64,000 nucleotides of DNA from Amnibacterium kyonggiense. Its GTDB lineage: Bacteria > Actinomycetota > Actinomycetes > Actinomycetales > Microbacteriaceae. Each line of letters starts with the position of its first letter. Within the stretch, counting starts at the first letter, position 1. Shown piece after piece: positions 1 to 8,058 of this stretch. Made by a program: the position numbers and the translations under genes. The stretch covers positions 558,001 through 622,000 of the forward strand of contig NZ_SOAM01000003.1 of NCBI RefSeq assembly GCF_004364555.1. Reading direction: 5' to 3'. The notes below the pieces were generated by a model. That model ran no database searches. It was not told the origin of the DNA and worked only from the letters and a program-made list of their open reading frames with translations.

Positions 1-745
1 GCACGTACGCGACCCACGCCCCGGCCAGCGCCGCGTTCCTCGAGCCCTTCAGCGGCGCGATCGGGTACGCGGTGACCGCCTCGTCCGCCTCCGGGAACGG
101 GATGCCCTCGACCTTCGAGCCCGCGGCCCGCACGTCGGTGACGTAGACGAGGCCGGCGTCGGCCTCGTTCCCCTCCACCTTCGTCAGCACACTGGTGACG
201 TCGGGCTCGTAGCTGTCCGGCTTCGGTGCGACCTTCGCGAGGTCGAACACCTGCGTGGCCGCCGCGCCGCAGGGCACCGTCCGGTCGCAGACGACGACCG
301 TCTTCGCCGCGTCGCCGAAGTCGGCGAGCCCCGTGATCCTCCCCGGGTTCCCCGGCGGCACCGCGATCTCGAGCTCGTTCCGCGCGATGACGACGGGATC
401 TCCGGCCGTGAGCGACGCGTCCTGGACGGTCCGCATCGTCTTCGTGCTCGCGGCGGCGAAGACGTCCACCGTCGCACCGGAGACGATGGAGGCCGCGAGC
501 GTCGAGCTGCCGCCGAAGTTGAAGGTGATCGTCGTCCCGGGGTGCTCCTGCTGGAAGGACGCGGCGAGCTTCGGGAACACCTCGTTCAGGCTCGCGGCCG
601 CGTCGACCGTGATCCCGCCGCCGAGCGACGGGGAGGGCGATGAGGACGGCGCCCCGCTCGCGGCGGGCAGGTCCTGCGCGCAGCCCGCGAGCGCGAGCGC
701 GGCCAGCGCGGCGACGGCGGCGAGCGCGGGGAGGCGGCGGGTCAC
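1..745 (-). CDS. modA: Molybdate ABC transporter substrate-binding lipoprotein (C-terminus beyond window)
   Basis: Binds molybdate outside the membrane and delivers it to the ModBC importer. The GTG start at 745 opens a lipoprotein signal peptide with lipobox LALAGC. The mature part has the ModA pattern: the LAASFQQEHPG segment, an FGGSSTLA ligand loop, VDVFAAAS, an NELEIAVP strand and NEADAGLVYVTDV. The 3' end lies off the left edge, so modB and modC probably follow outside the window. The start overlaps the stop of the HTH-TOBE gene as GTGA, which implies translational coupling. The assignment to molybdate/tungstate rather than another oxyanion rests on the family pattern and the molybdopterin genes next door. 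Confidence 0.95.
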   Translation of the reverse strand, partial: MTRRLPALAAVAALAALALAGCAQDLPAASGAPSSSPSPSLGGGITVDAAASLNEVFPKLAASFQQEHPGTTITFNFGGSSTLAASIVSGATVDVFAAASTKTMRTVQDASLTAGDPVVIARNELEIAVPPGNPGRITGLADFGDAAKTVVVCDRTVPCGAAATQVFDLAKVAPKPDSYEPDVTSVLTKVEGNEADAGLVYVTDVRAAGSKVEGIPFPEADEAVTAYPIAPLKGSRNAALAGAWVAYV

Positions 746-1185
746 CGGACCTCCCGCCGCGGGTCGGCGTGCTCGATCACGACGGTCGTCGCCTTGACGG
801 AGGCCGTCGCGACCGCGCCGGGCTCGAGCCGGAGCTCGTCCGCCGCCTCGCGGCTCATCAGCGAGACGAACCGGAACGGACCGGCCTGCAGCTCGACCTG
901 CGCCATCACGCCGTCGCGGAGCACCCGGGTGACGATTCCGGTCACGCGGTTCCGCGCGGAGGACGTGCCCTCGGCGGGCAGCAGGCGGGCGAGCGGCGAC
1001 TCGTTGGCGATCTGCGTCGCGAGCGCCGCGAGCTCGGCGCCGCCGACGGTCGCCGGGCCGGCCGAGCGGTCGACCTCGATGCGGCCGCTGTCGCCCCAGC
1101 GGCGGAGGGTGTCGTCGCTGACGCCCAGCAGTGCCGCCGCATCCGTGACCCTGATCCGATCGACCACCGCTCCCCCGTTCCGCAT
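742..1185 (-). CDS. HTH-TOBE molybdate-responsive regulator (ModE-like)
   Basis: Likely DNA-binding molybdate sensor. Residues 8-60 form an excisionase/MerR-type helix-turn-helix (TDAAALLGVSDDTLRRW), and about 75-147 form a TOBE/Mop-like molybdate-binding domain (SARNRVTGIVTRV, then QVELQAGPFRFVSLMS). ModE itself has a different winged helix, so this is the short actinobacterial version. The ATG at 1185 has no Shine-Dalgarno; a GTG at 1167 just after GGGGGAG is the other possible start. The stop overlaps modA as GTGA. It is divergent from the MoeZ-like gene, so the short gap after 1185 can hold operators for both directions. Whether it represses or activates modABC cannot be told from sequence. 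Confidence 0.85.
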   Translation of the reverse strand: MRNGGAVVDRIRVTDAAALLGVSDDTLRRWGDSGRIEVDRSAGPATVGGAELAALATQIANESPLARLLPAEGTSSARNRVTGIVTRVLRDGVMAQVELQAGPFRFVSLMSREAADELRLEPGAVATASVKATTVVIEHADPRREVR

Positions 1186-1251
1186 TCGCGTCGGAAATGG
1201 AGCCTACTGGCCGCATCCGCGGAGCCGAGTCGCCGGTGGTTGGATCGACGG

Positions 1252-2292
1252 GTGCTCGACGCCCGCTTCGCCCGGCAGGTGCGCCTGCCCGGCTTCGGGC
1301 AGGCGGGGCAGGAGCGGCTCGGCGCCGCACGGGTCGTCGTCGTCGGAGCGGGCGGGCTCGGGAGCGCGATCCTCCCGACGCTCGCCGCCGCGGGCGTCGG
1401 TGACCTCGTGATCGTCGACGACGACCGGGTCGAGACGACGAACCTCCACCGGCAGACGCTGTACGGCGCGGACGACGTCGGTGCGCGGAAGGCGGAGGTC
1501 GCCGCCGCGAAGCTGTCGGCCACCGCCGTGGTCGAGCGGGTCACGAACGCGAGCGCGCCCGCGCTCGTCGCGGGGGCGACGGTCGTGGTCGACGGCACGG
1601 ACGACCTCGACGCCCGCTACGCCCTCGACGACGCGTGCGCGGCGGCCGGGATCCCGCTCGTGTGGGGCTCGGCGATCGGCTTCACCGGGCAGGTCGGCGT
1701 GGCCGCACCGGGTGCGCCGCGCTGGCGGGACCTCTTCCCCCGGCGGCCGGACGCGGGCACGCTGGACACCTGCGAGACGGTCGGCGTGCTGCCGAGCGTG
1801 TGCACCACGGTCGGCGGCGCCATGGCCTCCGAGGTGCTGAAGCTGCTCATCGGCATCGGGGCGCCGCTCGTCGGGCGGGTGCTGGTCTTCGACGCGGCCG
1901 CGGCCACCGTCCGGGAGATCGCGTACGGTGCGGCTGACGACCAGGGGACATCGGGAGACGAGGGGACGATGGCGGACATCGAGGAGATCTCACCGGCCGA
2001 GACGGCCGAGGTGCTGCGGAGCGGAGCGGACGTCACGCTGCTCGACGTGCGCGAGCCGTGGGAGGCCGAGATCGCGGCCCTGCCCGGCTCCGTGCTCATC
2101 CCGCTCGGCGAGCTGCCGGACCGCATCGGCGAGCTCGACGTGGACCGCCCGGTCATCGCCTACTGCCACGGCGGGGTCCGGAGCCTCCGCGCGGCGCAGG
2201 CGCTGCAGGACGCCGGGCTCTCCGTGAAGTCGATGGCCGGCGGGATCGACGGGTGGAGCCGCACGGTCGACGCGGACGTGCCGAGGTACTGA
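1252..2292 (+). CDS. moeZ: MoeZ-like ThiF/MoeB adenylyltransferase fused to a rhodanese domain
   Basis: Predicted to adenylate the C-terminal glycine of MoaD (or ThiS/CysO-like carriers) and supply sulfur through its rhodanese domain. Residues 1-230 are a ThiF/E1 fold with ATP loop VVVGAGGLGS (about 29-38) and VDGTDDLDARY. Residues 240-346 are a rhodanese domain with active-site Cys305 in AYCHGGVRS. The start is uncertain: GTG 1252 fits the family N-terminus, TTG 1240 is possible, and neither has a clear ribosome site. Oddities: the two CxxC pairs that bind zinc in MoeB are absent (APRWRDLFP stands where CxxC is expected, and no CPxC follows). An in-frame ATG at 1969 with GAGGGGA upstream could make a free rhodanese. 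The gene ends 3 nt before moeA. Confidence 0.85.
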   Translation: MLDARFARQVRLPGFGQAGQERLGAARVVVVGAGGLGSAILPTLAAAGVGDLVIVDDDRVETTNLHRQTLYGADDVGARKAEVAAAKLSATAVVERVTNASAPALVAGATVVVDGTDDLDARYALDDACAAAGIPLVWGSAIGFTGQVGVAAPGAPRWRDLFPRRPDAGTLDTCETVGVLPSVCTTVGGAMASEVLKLLIGIGAPLVGRVLVFDAAAATVREIAYGAADDQGTSGDEGTMADIEEISPAETAEVLRSGADVTLLDVREPWEAEIAALPGSVLIPLGELPDRIGELDVDRPVIAYCHGGVRSLRAAQALQDAGLSVKSMAGGIDGWSRTVDADVPRY

Positions 2293-2295
2293 TCG

Positions 2296-3486
2296 ATGGC
2301 CCGCCGCCGCACCGTCGACGAGCACGCCGGGCGCATCGCCGCCCTCGTCGGGCCGAGCCTCGCCCGCCACGAGACCGAGGTGCTCCCGCTCGCGGGCACG
2401 CTCGGCCGCGTCACCTCCGAACCCGTCACGACTGCGGGGCCGCTGCCGCCGTTCCGCAACGCGCAGATGGACGGCTACGCGGCGCGGTCCGCCGACGTCC
2501 GCCGGACGCCGGTCGTCCTGCCCGTGGACGGCGTCGTGCCGGCCGCGGCGTCGGCCGCGCAGACGCTCGAGGAGGGGCACCTCCTCAAGGTGATGACGGG
2601 CGCACCGGTGCCGGAGGGCGCCGACTGCGTCGTGCCCGTCGAGCAGACCGCGGAGGAGGACGGCGGCGTCCGCATCCTGCGCCCGGTCGAGCCGGGCGCG
2701 TTCGTCCGCGAGGCCGGCAGCGACGCGCTGCCCGGCACCGTCGTCGTGCCCGCGCACACGCACCTCGCACCGCGGCACATCGCGGCCGCGGCGGCGGCCG
2801 GGGTCGCGGAGGTCGTCGTGCGCCGACGGCCGCGGGTCGCGGTGATCGCGACCGGTGCGGAGGTCGTGCCGCCCGGAGCGCCGCTCGCCCTGGGGCAGGT
2901 CCACGACGTGAACGGCGTGACGCTCGCGGCGCTCGCGCAGGAGGCCGGCGCGGAGGTCGCCCTCGTCGATCTGACGCCCGACGACCCGGCGGCCTTCGAG
3001 CAGGCGCTGCTGCGCGCCGTCGGCGCCGCGGACCTCGTGCTCACCGCGGGCGGGGTGTCGAAGGGCGACTACGAGGTCGTCCGGCAGGTGCTCGAGCCCC
3101 TCGGCGCCGACGTCACCGAGATCGCGATGCAGCCGGGCGGCCCGCAGGGGTTCGCCTCGGTCCGCGGCGTGCCGGTCGTCTGCCTGCCCGGCAACCCGGT
3201 GTCGGCGCAGGTGTCGTTCACCGTGTTCCTCCGGCCGCTCCTCCGCGGCGCGGTCGGCCTGCCCCTGATCCCGGCGGTGCCGATGCCGCTCGCCGCGGCC
3301 CTGCACTCGCCGAAGGGCAAGCGGCAGTGGCTGCGCGGCGTCGTGAAGGCCGAAGGCGTGTACCCGGTCGGCGGCGCCGGTTCCCACCTCGTCGTCGCGA
3401 TGGCGGGGGCGGACGTGCTGATCGACGTGCCCGCCGAGACCGACTTCGTCGGGGCGGGCAGCACCGTCTCGGTCCTCCCGCTCTGA
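2296..3486 (+). CDS. moeA: Molybdopterin molybdenumtransferase MoeA
   Basis: Inserts molybdate into adenylated molybdopterin to give Mo-cofactor. The 396-residue length is normal. Hallmarks are PPFRNAQMDGYA near residue 52, the VMTGAPVPEGADCVV segment, the MPTb-like core with ATGAEVV and LTAGGVSKGDYE, and PGNPVSAQVSF near 300. It follows the MoeZ-like gene by 3 nt and precedes moaC-mogA by 22 nt, so the run forms one plus-strand operon ending at moaE. The ATG start at 2296 lies directly after the upstream stop, and ribosome re-initiation is likely because no good Shine-Dalgarno is visible. Catalysis is inferred from family membership. Confidence 0.95.
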   Translation: MARRRTVDEHAGRIAALVGPSLARHETEVLPLAGTLGRVTSEPVTTAGPLPPFRNAQMDGYAARSADVRRTPVVLPVDGVVPAAASAAQTLEEGHLLKVMTGAPVPEGADCVVPVEQTAEEDGGVRILRPVEPGAFVREAGSDALPGTVVVPAHTHLAPRHIAAAAAAGVAEVVVRRRPRVAVIATGAEVVPPGAPLALGQVHDVNGVTLAALAQEAGAEVALVDLTPDDPAAFEQALLRAVGAADLVLTAGGVSKGDYEVVRQVLEPLGADVTEIAMQPGGPQGFASVRGVPVVCLPGNPVSAQVSFTVFLRPLLRGAVGLPLIPAVPMPLAAALHSPKGKRQWLRGVVKAEGVYPVGGAGSHLVVAMAGADVLIDVPAETDFVGAGSTVSVLPL

Positions 3487-3508
3487 CGGGGGCGGCGAGA
3501 ATGGGCGC

Positions 3509-4513
3509 ATGCCCTCCTCGCTGACGCACCTCGACGACGACGGGCGCGCCCGGATGATCGACGTCGGCGCGAAGCCCGCGACGCGGCGGGAGGCGCTCGC
3601 CCGCGGGCGGATGGTGACGACGGCGGAGGTCGTCCGACTCCTCGTCGCGGACGGGCTGCCGAAGGCGGACGCGCTCGCCACGGCGCGGATCGCCGGGATC
3701 GCCGGCGCCAAGCGCACGAGCGACCTCATCCCGCTCTGCCATCCGCTGCCGATCGACGCGGTGACCGTCGACCTGCGACCGTCGGACGGAACCGTCGTGA
3801 TCGAGGCCCGGGTGTCGACGACCGGGCGCACCGGCGTGGAGATGGAGGCGCTCACCGCCGTGACCGTCGCCGGGCTGACCCTCCACGACATGGTGAAGGC
3901 GGTCGACCCGGGCGCCACCCTGACCGACGTGCAGCTCGTCGAGAAGACGGGCGGCAAGCACGGCCGCTGGACGCGGGACCAGGTGCACGCCGCCCCGGAG
4001 GCGCCGCGCCACGGCGGCGGACGCGTGCTGGTCGTCTCGACCGGCGCGGCGGCGGGCACGCGCGAGGACACGACCGGCGCCCGCATCGTCGGCTGGCTGC
4101 GCGAGCAGGGGCTCGAGACGCCGGACGCGACGGTCGTCGCCGACGCGGACGTCGCAGCGGGGCTGCGCGCGGCGATCGCCGACGGACCCGAGGTGCTCAT
4201 CACCACCGGCGGCACCGGCCCGAGCCCGACCGACCGGACCCCGGAGGCGACCGCGGCGCTGCTCGACCGGCCGCTGCCGGGCGTCGCGGAGGCGCTGCGC
4301 ACCCGGGCGGGCACGCCGACCGCGGCGCTCGGCCGCGGCACCGCGGGGCTCGCGAACGGCACGATCGTCGTCAACCTCCCCGGCTCGACGGGCGGCGTCG
4401 ACGACGGGCTGACCGTGCTCGCGGACCTCCTCCCCCACCTCCGGCACCAGATCCGCGGCGAGGCGGACCACGACCACGGCGCGCACCAGTCCGCGCCGCA
4501 TCCCGCGTCATGA
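3509..4513 (+). CDS. moaC: MoaC-MogA fusion: cyclic pyranopterin monophosphate synthase plus molybdopterin adenylyltransferase
   Basis: One 334-residue chain combines two cofactor steps. Residues 1-158 are MoaC, which makes cPMP from the MoaA product: MIDVGAKPATRREA, IPLCHPLPID (74-83), VEMEALTAV and LVEKTGGK with the catalytic lysine. Residues 170-320 are MoaB/MogA, which adenylates molybdopterin: LVVSTGAAAG, TTGGTGPSPTD, NLPGSTGGV. The two halves are joined by a short linker near PEAPRHGGG. A His/Asp-rich tail (ADHDHGAH) follows. Such fusions are known in actinobacteria. The stop overlaps moaE as ATGA. The order of the domains, an early and a late pathway step, does not suggest direct channelling. 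Confidence 0.95.
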   Translation: MPSSLTHLDDDGRARMIDVGAKPATRREALARGRMVTTAEVVRLLVADGLPKADALATARIAGIAGAKRTSDLIPLCHPLPIDAVTVDLRPSDGTVVIEARVSTTGRTGVEMEALTAVTVAGLTLHDMVKAVDPGATLTDVQLVEKTGGKHGRWTRDQVHAAPEAPRHGGGRVLVVSTGAAAGTREDTTGARIVGWLREQGLETPDATVVADADVAAGLRAAIADGPEVLITTGGTGPSPTDRTPEATAALLDRPLPGVAEALRTRAGTPTAALGRGTAGLANGTIVVNLPGSTGGVDDGLTVLADLLPHLRHQIRGEADHDHGAHQSAPHPAS

Positions 4514-4917
4514 CCGTCGCCCTCGCCGCGATCACCGCGGAGCCGATCGACGCCGCGGTCGTGGAGGCCGCGGTGCTGTCCGCCGCGGACGGCGCCCTCG
4601 TGACGTTCCGCGGGATCATCCGCGACCACGACGCCGGGCACGCGGTGACCCGGCTCGACTACTCGGCCCACCCCGACGCGGCGGCGTTCCTCCGGGCGAC
4701 GTGCGAGCGGATCGCGGGCGACCTCGTCGTCGCCGCCGTGCACCGCATCGGCACCCTCGATGTCGGCGACGTCGCGGTGGTGTGCGCGGTCGCGGCTCCG
4801 CACCGCGCGGAGGCGTTCGCGACCTGCTCGGCGCTGATCGACGCGATCAAGGCCGAGGTGCCGATCTGGAAGCGCCAGCACTCCCCCGACGGCACCACGG
4901 AGTGGGTCGGCCTCTAG
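4510..4917 (+). CDS. moaE: Molybdopterin synthase catalytic (large) subunit MoaE
   Basis: Transfers sulfur from thiocarboxylated MoaD to cPMP to form the dithiolene. 135 residues, the usual length. Seen: VTFRGIIRDHDAG near residue 37, the HRIGTLDVGDVAV strand and the catalytic-lysine stretch AIKAEVPIWKRQ near the C-terminus. The ATG overlaps the moaC-mogA stop by 4 nt. It is the last gene of the plus-strand cofactor operon; the first palindromic element begins 8 nt after its stop and probably terminates the transcript. Its partner moaD lies on the opposite strand past the DUF559 gene. Confidence 0.96.
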   Translation: MTVALAAITAEPIDAAVVEAAVLSAADGALVTFRGIIRDHDAGHAVTRLDYSAHPDAAAFLRATCERIAGDLVVAAVHRIGTLDVGDVAVVCAVAAPHRAEAFATCSALIDAIKAEVPIWKRQHSPDGTTEWVGL

Positions 4918-4925
4918 GTTTCACC

Positions 4926-4997
4926 GATCAGGACGTATTCGGCGACACGCCGATGTCGGGCGCGGATCGGACGGCGTGTCGCGAACCGGTCCTGATC
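4926..4997. repeat. Palindromic element copy A (left flank of the DUF559 gene)
   Basis: Outer arms GATCAGGAC (4926-4934) and GTCCTGATC (4989-4997) pair, as do inner arms GCGACACGCCG (4942-4952) and CGGCGTGTCGC (4972-4982). The same arms, and part of the loop, recur at 6009-6088. It may double as the moaE terminator. No T-run follows. Confidence 0.85.
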
Positions 4998-5096
4998 CGT
5001 GCAGCAGAGCCCGCGCTCCGGTCCTCCCCAGCGGCGTTCTGAGCGGTCGGGGCTCCGATCGGCTGCTCGAACGTCCGGTCGGCGGCCGGCTCCGAC

Positions 5097-6032
5097 ATGG
5101 TGCCCGGCATGCTTCCCATCGACTGGGCCGCGACCGCATCGCTCGCCCTCCGCGTGCTGCAGGCGAACGACGGCGTCGCCCACATCTCCTCGTTCCTCGC
5201 GAGCGGGCTCACCCGCCACCAGGTCGCCGCACTGTTCCGCCTCGGGGCCCTCGTGCGGCCGCGGATCGGCTGGTACGCGGATCCCCTGCTGCCGCACGAC
5301 GCCGTCCGGGCGGTCCGCGTCGGCGGCGTGCTCGGCGCCGTGTCCGCCGCGAGGTCCTACGGCCTTCCGCTGCCGGAGGACGCCCCCGACGAGCTCTTCG
5401 TGAGCCTCTCCGACAACGCCTCACGGCTGCGGCACAGCCGCGACCGCACGGCGCACGCGAGCGCGGGCGACGAGGCCGACGTCCGCTGGGTGTGGGCCGA
5501 CCGGGTCGAGGTGGTCCGCGGTCACCGGGTGGCCGTCGTCGACGCGCTCCTGCAGCTCGTGCCGTTCGTCCCGTTCGAATGGCTCGTCGCGGCGATGGAC
5601 AAGGCCCTCCACGTCCCGCGCGGCGGCTCGCCGCTCATCTCCACCGCATCCTGGTCGCTCCTCCGGCCGGCGCTGCCCGAGCGCCTCCGCCGTGCCTGGG
5701 ACCTCGCCGACGGGCGATCGGAGAGCCCGATCGAGACGATCCTCCGGCTCGGCCTGGTCCGGCTCGGCATCGCGTTCGACCTGCAGGTCTGGATGCTGCC
5801 GTACCACCGGGTCGACTTCCTCATCGGCGGCTGGCTGATCATCGAGGTCGACGGGAGGCAGTACCACGCGAGCGACGAGCAGTTCGAGGCCGATCGCCAG
5901 CGGGATGCGCTGCTCGCGGCCTGGGGCTACCGGGTGCTCCGGTTCAGCTACCGCCAGGTGACGGAGGATCTCGACTGGGTGCTCGAGGTCATCCAGTCGG
6001 TCCTGTTGCACGGATCAGGACGGATCGGCTGA
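5097..6032 (+). CDS. AbiEi-like winged-helix plus DUF559/Vsr-like PD-(D/E)XK nuclease protein
   Basis: Residues about 15-65 read like the AbiEi-type winged helix found before DUF559 domains (HISSFLASGLTRHQVAALFR, then LVRPRIGWYA). Residues 205-305 are a Vsr/DUF559 endonuclease-like domain: SPIET, then VDFLIGG with Asp240, IIEVDGRQYH with Glu250 and Asp252, and the closing strand YRVLRFSYRQV. Those residues match a PD-(D/E)XK core, so the nuclease appears intact. The ATG at 5097 has no good ribosome site; ATG 5109 is an alternative. The last codons and stop lie inside palindrome copy B, and copy A sits upstream, so the gene fills a bracketed unit between moaE and moaD. The role is unknown: toxin-like, defence, or element maintenance are all possible. 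Confidence 0.85.
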   Translation: MVPGMLPIDWAATASLALRVLQANDGVAHISSFLASGLTRHQVAALFRLGALVRPRIGWYADPLLPHDAVRAVRVGGVLGAVSAARSYGLPLPEDAPDELFVSLSDNASRLRHSRDRTAHASAGDEADVRWVWADRVEVVRGHRVAVVDALLQLVPFVPFEWLVAAMDKALHVPRGGSPLISTASWSLLRPALPERLRRAWDLADGRSESPIETILRLGLVRLGIAFDLQVWMLPYHRVDFLIGGWLIIEVDGRQYHASDEQFEADRQRDALLAAWGYRVLRFSYRQVTEDLDWVLEVIQSVLLHGSGRIG

Positions 6033-6088
6033 CACGCCGAATGCCGGGCCAAGAAAGCGGCGTGTCGCCGAAATCGTCCTGATCCGTG
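6009..6088. repeat. Palindromic element copy B (right flank of the DUF559 gene)
   Basis: Arms CACGGATCAGGACG (6009-6022) and CGTCCTGATCCGTG (6075-6088) enclose GACACGCCG (6031-6039) and CGGCGTGTC (6058-6066). It shares its arms and orientation with copy A at 4926-4997. The nuclease stop codon (6030-6032) is inside it, and moaD ends 6 nt past it, so it also separates two convergent genes. Confidence 0.85.
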
Positions 6089-6093
6089 AAAAG

Positions 6094-6342
6094 TCAGCCG
6101 CCGGCGAAGGGCGGGAGGACGTCGACGCGCTCGCGCAGCGGCCGGGCCGGATCGCGGGTGACCGTGCCGTCGACGAGCAGGGACCCGGCGTCGAGCACGC
6201 GCTGCATCGCGGGCCCGTAGCGCTCGGCCAGCCAGCCGCGGAGGGCGCCGGCCGTCGCCTCGACGGTCACCTGCTCCTCCTCGCGTCCCGCCGCCTCCGC
6301 GGCCGCCGCGAAGTAGCGGACGCGGACCGTCGCCTCAGCCAC
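6094..6342 (-). CDS. moaD: Molybdopterin synthase sulfur carrier subunit MoaD
   Basis: Ubiquitin-like sulfur carrier of 82 residues ending in the required Gly-Gly ([10 protein letters not shown]), which is adenylated and thiocarboxylated and then used by MoaE. The N-terminus [14 protein letters not shown] is typical. The GTG at 6342 is chosen because it gives the family length and overlaps the moaA stop by 8 nt (GTGGCTGA), indicating coupling. Its stop lies 6 nt from palindrome B. MoeZ-like protein at 1252-2292 is the probable activating enzyme. Confidence 0.93.
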   Translation of the reverse strand: MAEATVRVRYFAAAAEAAGREEEQVTVEATAGALRGWLAERYGPAMQRVLDAGSLLVDGTVTRDPARPLRERVDVLPPFAGG

Positions 6343-7393
6343 CGATGGCCCCCATCGACCGGATCGGCCGCTGGAACGTGGTGCGATCCATGCCGTGGCT
6401 CGCCTGCTTGCCCCACATCGCGGTGCGCCACGCGGTCGCGATCGCCGCGTCGTCCGCACCGCCGCGGAGCAGCGGCGCGAGCGGCGTCTCGTCGTCGCCG
6501 AACAGGCATGACCGGACGGATCCCTCGGCGGTCAGCCGGGTGCGGTCGCAGTCGCGGCAGAACGACCGGGTGACGGAGGCGATGATGCCGACCGTCGCCG
6601 GGGTCCCGGCCACCTGCCACAGCTCGGCCGGGGCCGACGGGTCGTCCCGCCCGATCGGCACGAGCTCGTAGCGGTCGCCGAGCGCGGCGAGCAGCTCCTC
6701 GGCGTCCACGAGCGACTCGCGGCTCCAGACGCCGTCGGCGTCGAGCGGCATCTGCTCGATGAAGCGGAGGTGCACGCCCGCGTCGACCGCCCAGGCGAGC
6801 AGGGCGGCCGCGTCGCCGAGCGTCTCCCGCATCAGCACCGCGTTCACCTTGACCGGGTCGAGCCCCGCCTCTCGGACCGCGGCGATGCCGGCGAGCACCG
6901 CGGGCAGCCGGTCGCGGCGGGTGAGGCGCGCGAAGTGCTCGCGGTCGACGGTGTCGAGGGAGACGTTGACCCGGCCGAGCCCCGCCTCGAGCAGCGCGGG
7001 CAGCCGCTTGTCGAGTCCGATGCCGTTCGTCGTCAGCGCCATCGGCAGGCCCGGCGCGGCGTCGCGTGTGGCGGCGAGGATGTCGGCGAGGTCCGCGCGC
7101 ATGAGCGGCTCCCCGCCGGTGAAGCGCACCTCCCGAACCCCGAGGTCGCGCGCGGCGATGCCGACGAGGCGCCCGATCTCGGCGGCCGTCAGGAGGTCGC
7201 GGCGCGGGATCGCGGGCAGCCCCTCCTCCGGCATGCAGTACGTGCAGCGGAGGGAGCACTTCTCGGTCACCGAGACGCGGAGGTCGTGCGCCGTGCGGCC
7301 GAAGCGGTCCAGCAGGCCGTCGACCGCCGGCCGGTCGCTCGTGTCGACCGGCGCGCGCGCGGGTCGCGGGGTCCCGAGGTTCACGGCCGTCAC
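6335..7393 (-). CDS. moaA: GTP 3',8-cyclase MoaA (radical SAM)
   Basis: Converts GTP to 3',8-cyclo-GTP, the first step of Mo-cofactor synthesis. The radical-SAM CxxxCxxC is Cys46/50/53 in [15 protein letters not shown]. The second [4Fe-4S] cluster cysteines are Cys279, Cys282 and Cys296 ([10 protein letters not shown] ... RSC). The chain ends in Gly-Gly as MoaA requires for activation. 352 residues, normal. It forms a two-gene minus-strand unit with moaD and is divergent from the sulfite-oxidase-like gene, sharing a 71-nt gap. The ATG 7393 start gives an N-terminal extension of about 30 residues before the radical-SAM core, usual in actinobacterial MoaA. Confidence 0.97.
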   Translation of the reverse strand: MTAVNLGTPRPARAPVDTSDRPAVDGLLDRFGRTAHDLRVSVTEKCSLRCTYCMPEEGLPAIPRRDLLTAAEIGRLVGIAARDLGVREVRFTGGEPLMRADLADILAATRDAAPGLPMALTTNGIGLDKRLPALLEAGLGRVNVSLDTVDREHFARLTRRDRLPAVLAGIAAVREAGLDPVKVNAVLMRETLGDAAALLAWAVDAGVHLRFIEQMPLDADGVWSRESLVDAEELLAALGDRYELVPIGRDDPSAPAELWQVAGTPATVGIIASVTRSFCRDCDRTRLTAEGSVRSCLFGDDETPLAPLLRGGADDAAIATAWRTAMWGKQASHGMDRTTFQRPIRSMGAIGG

Positions 7394-7464
7394 GGGTCCA
7401 ATCTCGCACAGCGCCGAGGGGCGTCCGCGTGGAACGATGGTTCCGACTCGGAAGGAGCACCTCC

Positions 7465-8058
7465 ATGGCGATCTTCTCCCCCGGCTTCGGCGGCCGTCGA
7501 CGGAGCACGAACCCGGCCCTGCCGCCCGGCCAGTACGAGGAGCACGGCTTCCCGGTGCTCACCGCCGGCCCCACGCAGCGGATCCGCACGGACGACTGGC
7601 GGTTCACGCTGACGACCGAGAGCGGGGCGTCGAAGCAGTGGTCCTGGCAGGACCTCATGGACCTCGGTCCGGAGACCATCGACACGAACATCCACTGCGT
7701 GACGAGCTGGTCGAAGTTCGACACGCACTGGCGCGGCGTCTCCGTCGACAAGCTCATGGACGGCGTCGACACGAAGGCCGGCTTCGTCATGGCGGGCAGC
7801 TACGGCGGCTACACGACGAACCTCCCGGTCGCCGACCTGCTCGGCGGCAAGGCGTGGATCGCCTTCGAGTTCGACGGCGAGCCGCTCGCCGCGGAGCACG
7901 GCGGCCCGGCCCGGCTCCTCGTGCCCCACCTGTACTTCTGGAAGAGCGCGAAGTGGGTCAACTCCCTCCGCTTCATGGAGCACGACCAGCAGGGCTTCTG
8001 GGAGGCCCTCGGGTACCACGACCACGGCGACCCGTGGCTGGAGGAGCGCTATTCCTGA
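7465..8058 (+). CDS. Sulfite-oxidase-like molybdopterin oxidoreductase
   Basis: Single-domain Mo-cofactor enzyme of 197 residues. The likely molybdenum ligand is Cys78 in [12 protein letters not shown]; the fold also shows [41 protein letters not shown], which are typical of the oxidoreductase molybdopterin-binding family (SuoxA/YedY type). No Tat signal or heme domain, so it is cytoplasmic and needs a separate redox partner, presumably the flavoprotein encoded next. The ATG at 7465 follows a strong GGAAGGAG ribosome site. Its stop overlaps the start of the reductase. The substrate is unknown; sulfite or an S-/N-oxide are guesses. Confidence 0.92.
   Translation: MAIFSPGFGGRRRSTNPALPPGQYEEHGFPVLTAGPTQRIRTDDWRFTLTTESGASKQWSWQDLMDLGPETIDTNIHCVTSWSKFDTHWRGVSVDKLMDGVDTKAGFVMAGSYGGYTTNLPVADLLGGKAWIAFEFDGEPLAAEHGGPARLLVPHLYFWKSAKWVNSLRFMEHDQQGFWEALGYHDHGDPWLEERYS

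Noticed and set aside
1990-4881. A 963-codon minus-strand open frame across the moe/moa genes
   Set aside because: Out-of-frame shadow of high-G+C coding DNA; it lies opposite moeA, moaC-mogA and moaE, which have clear family motifs.
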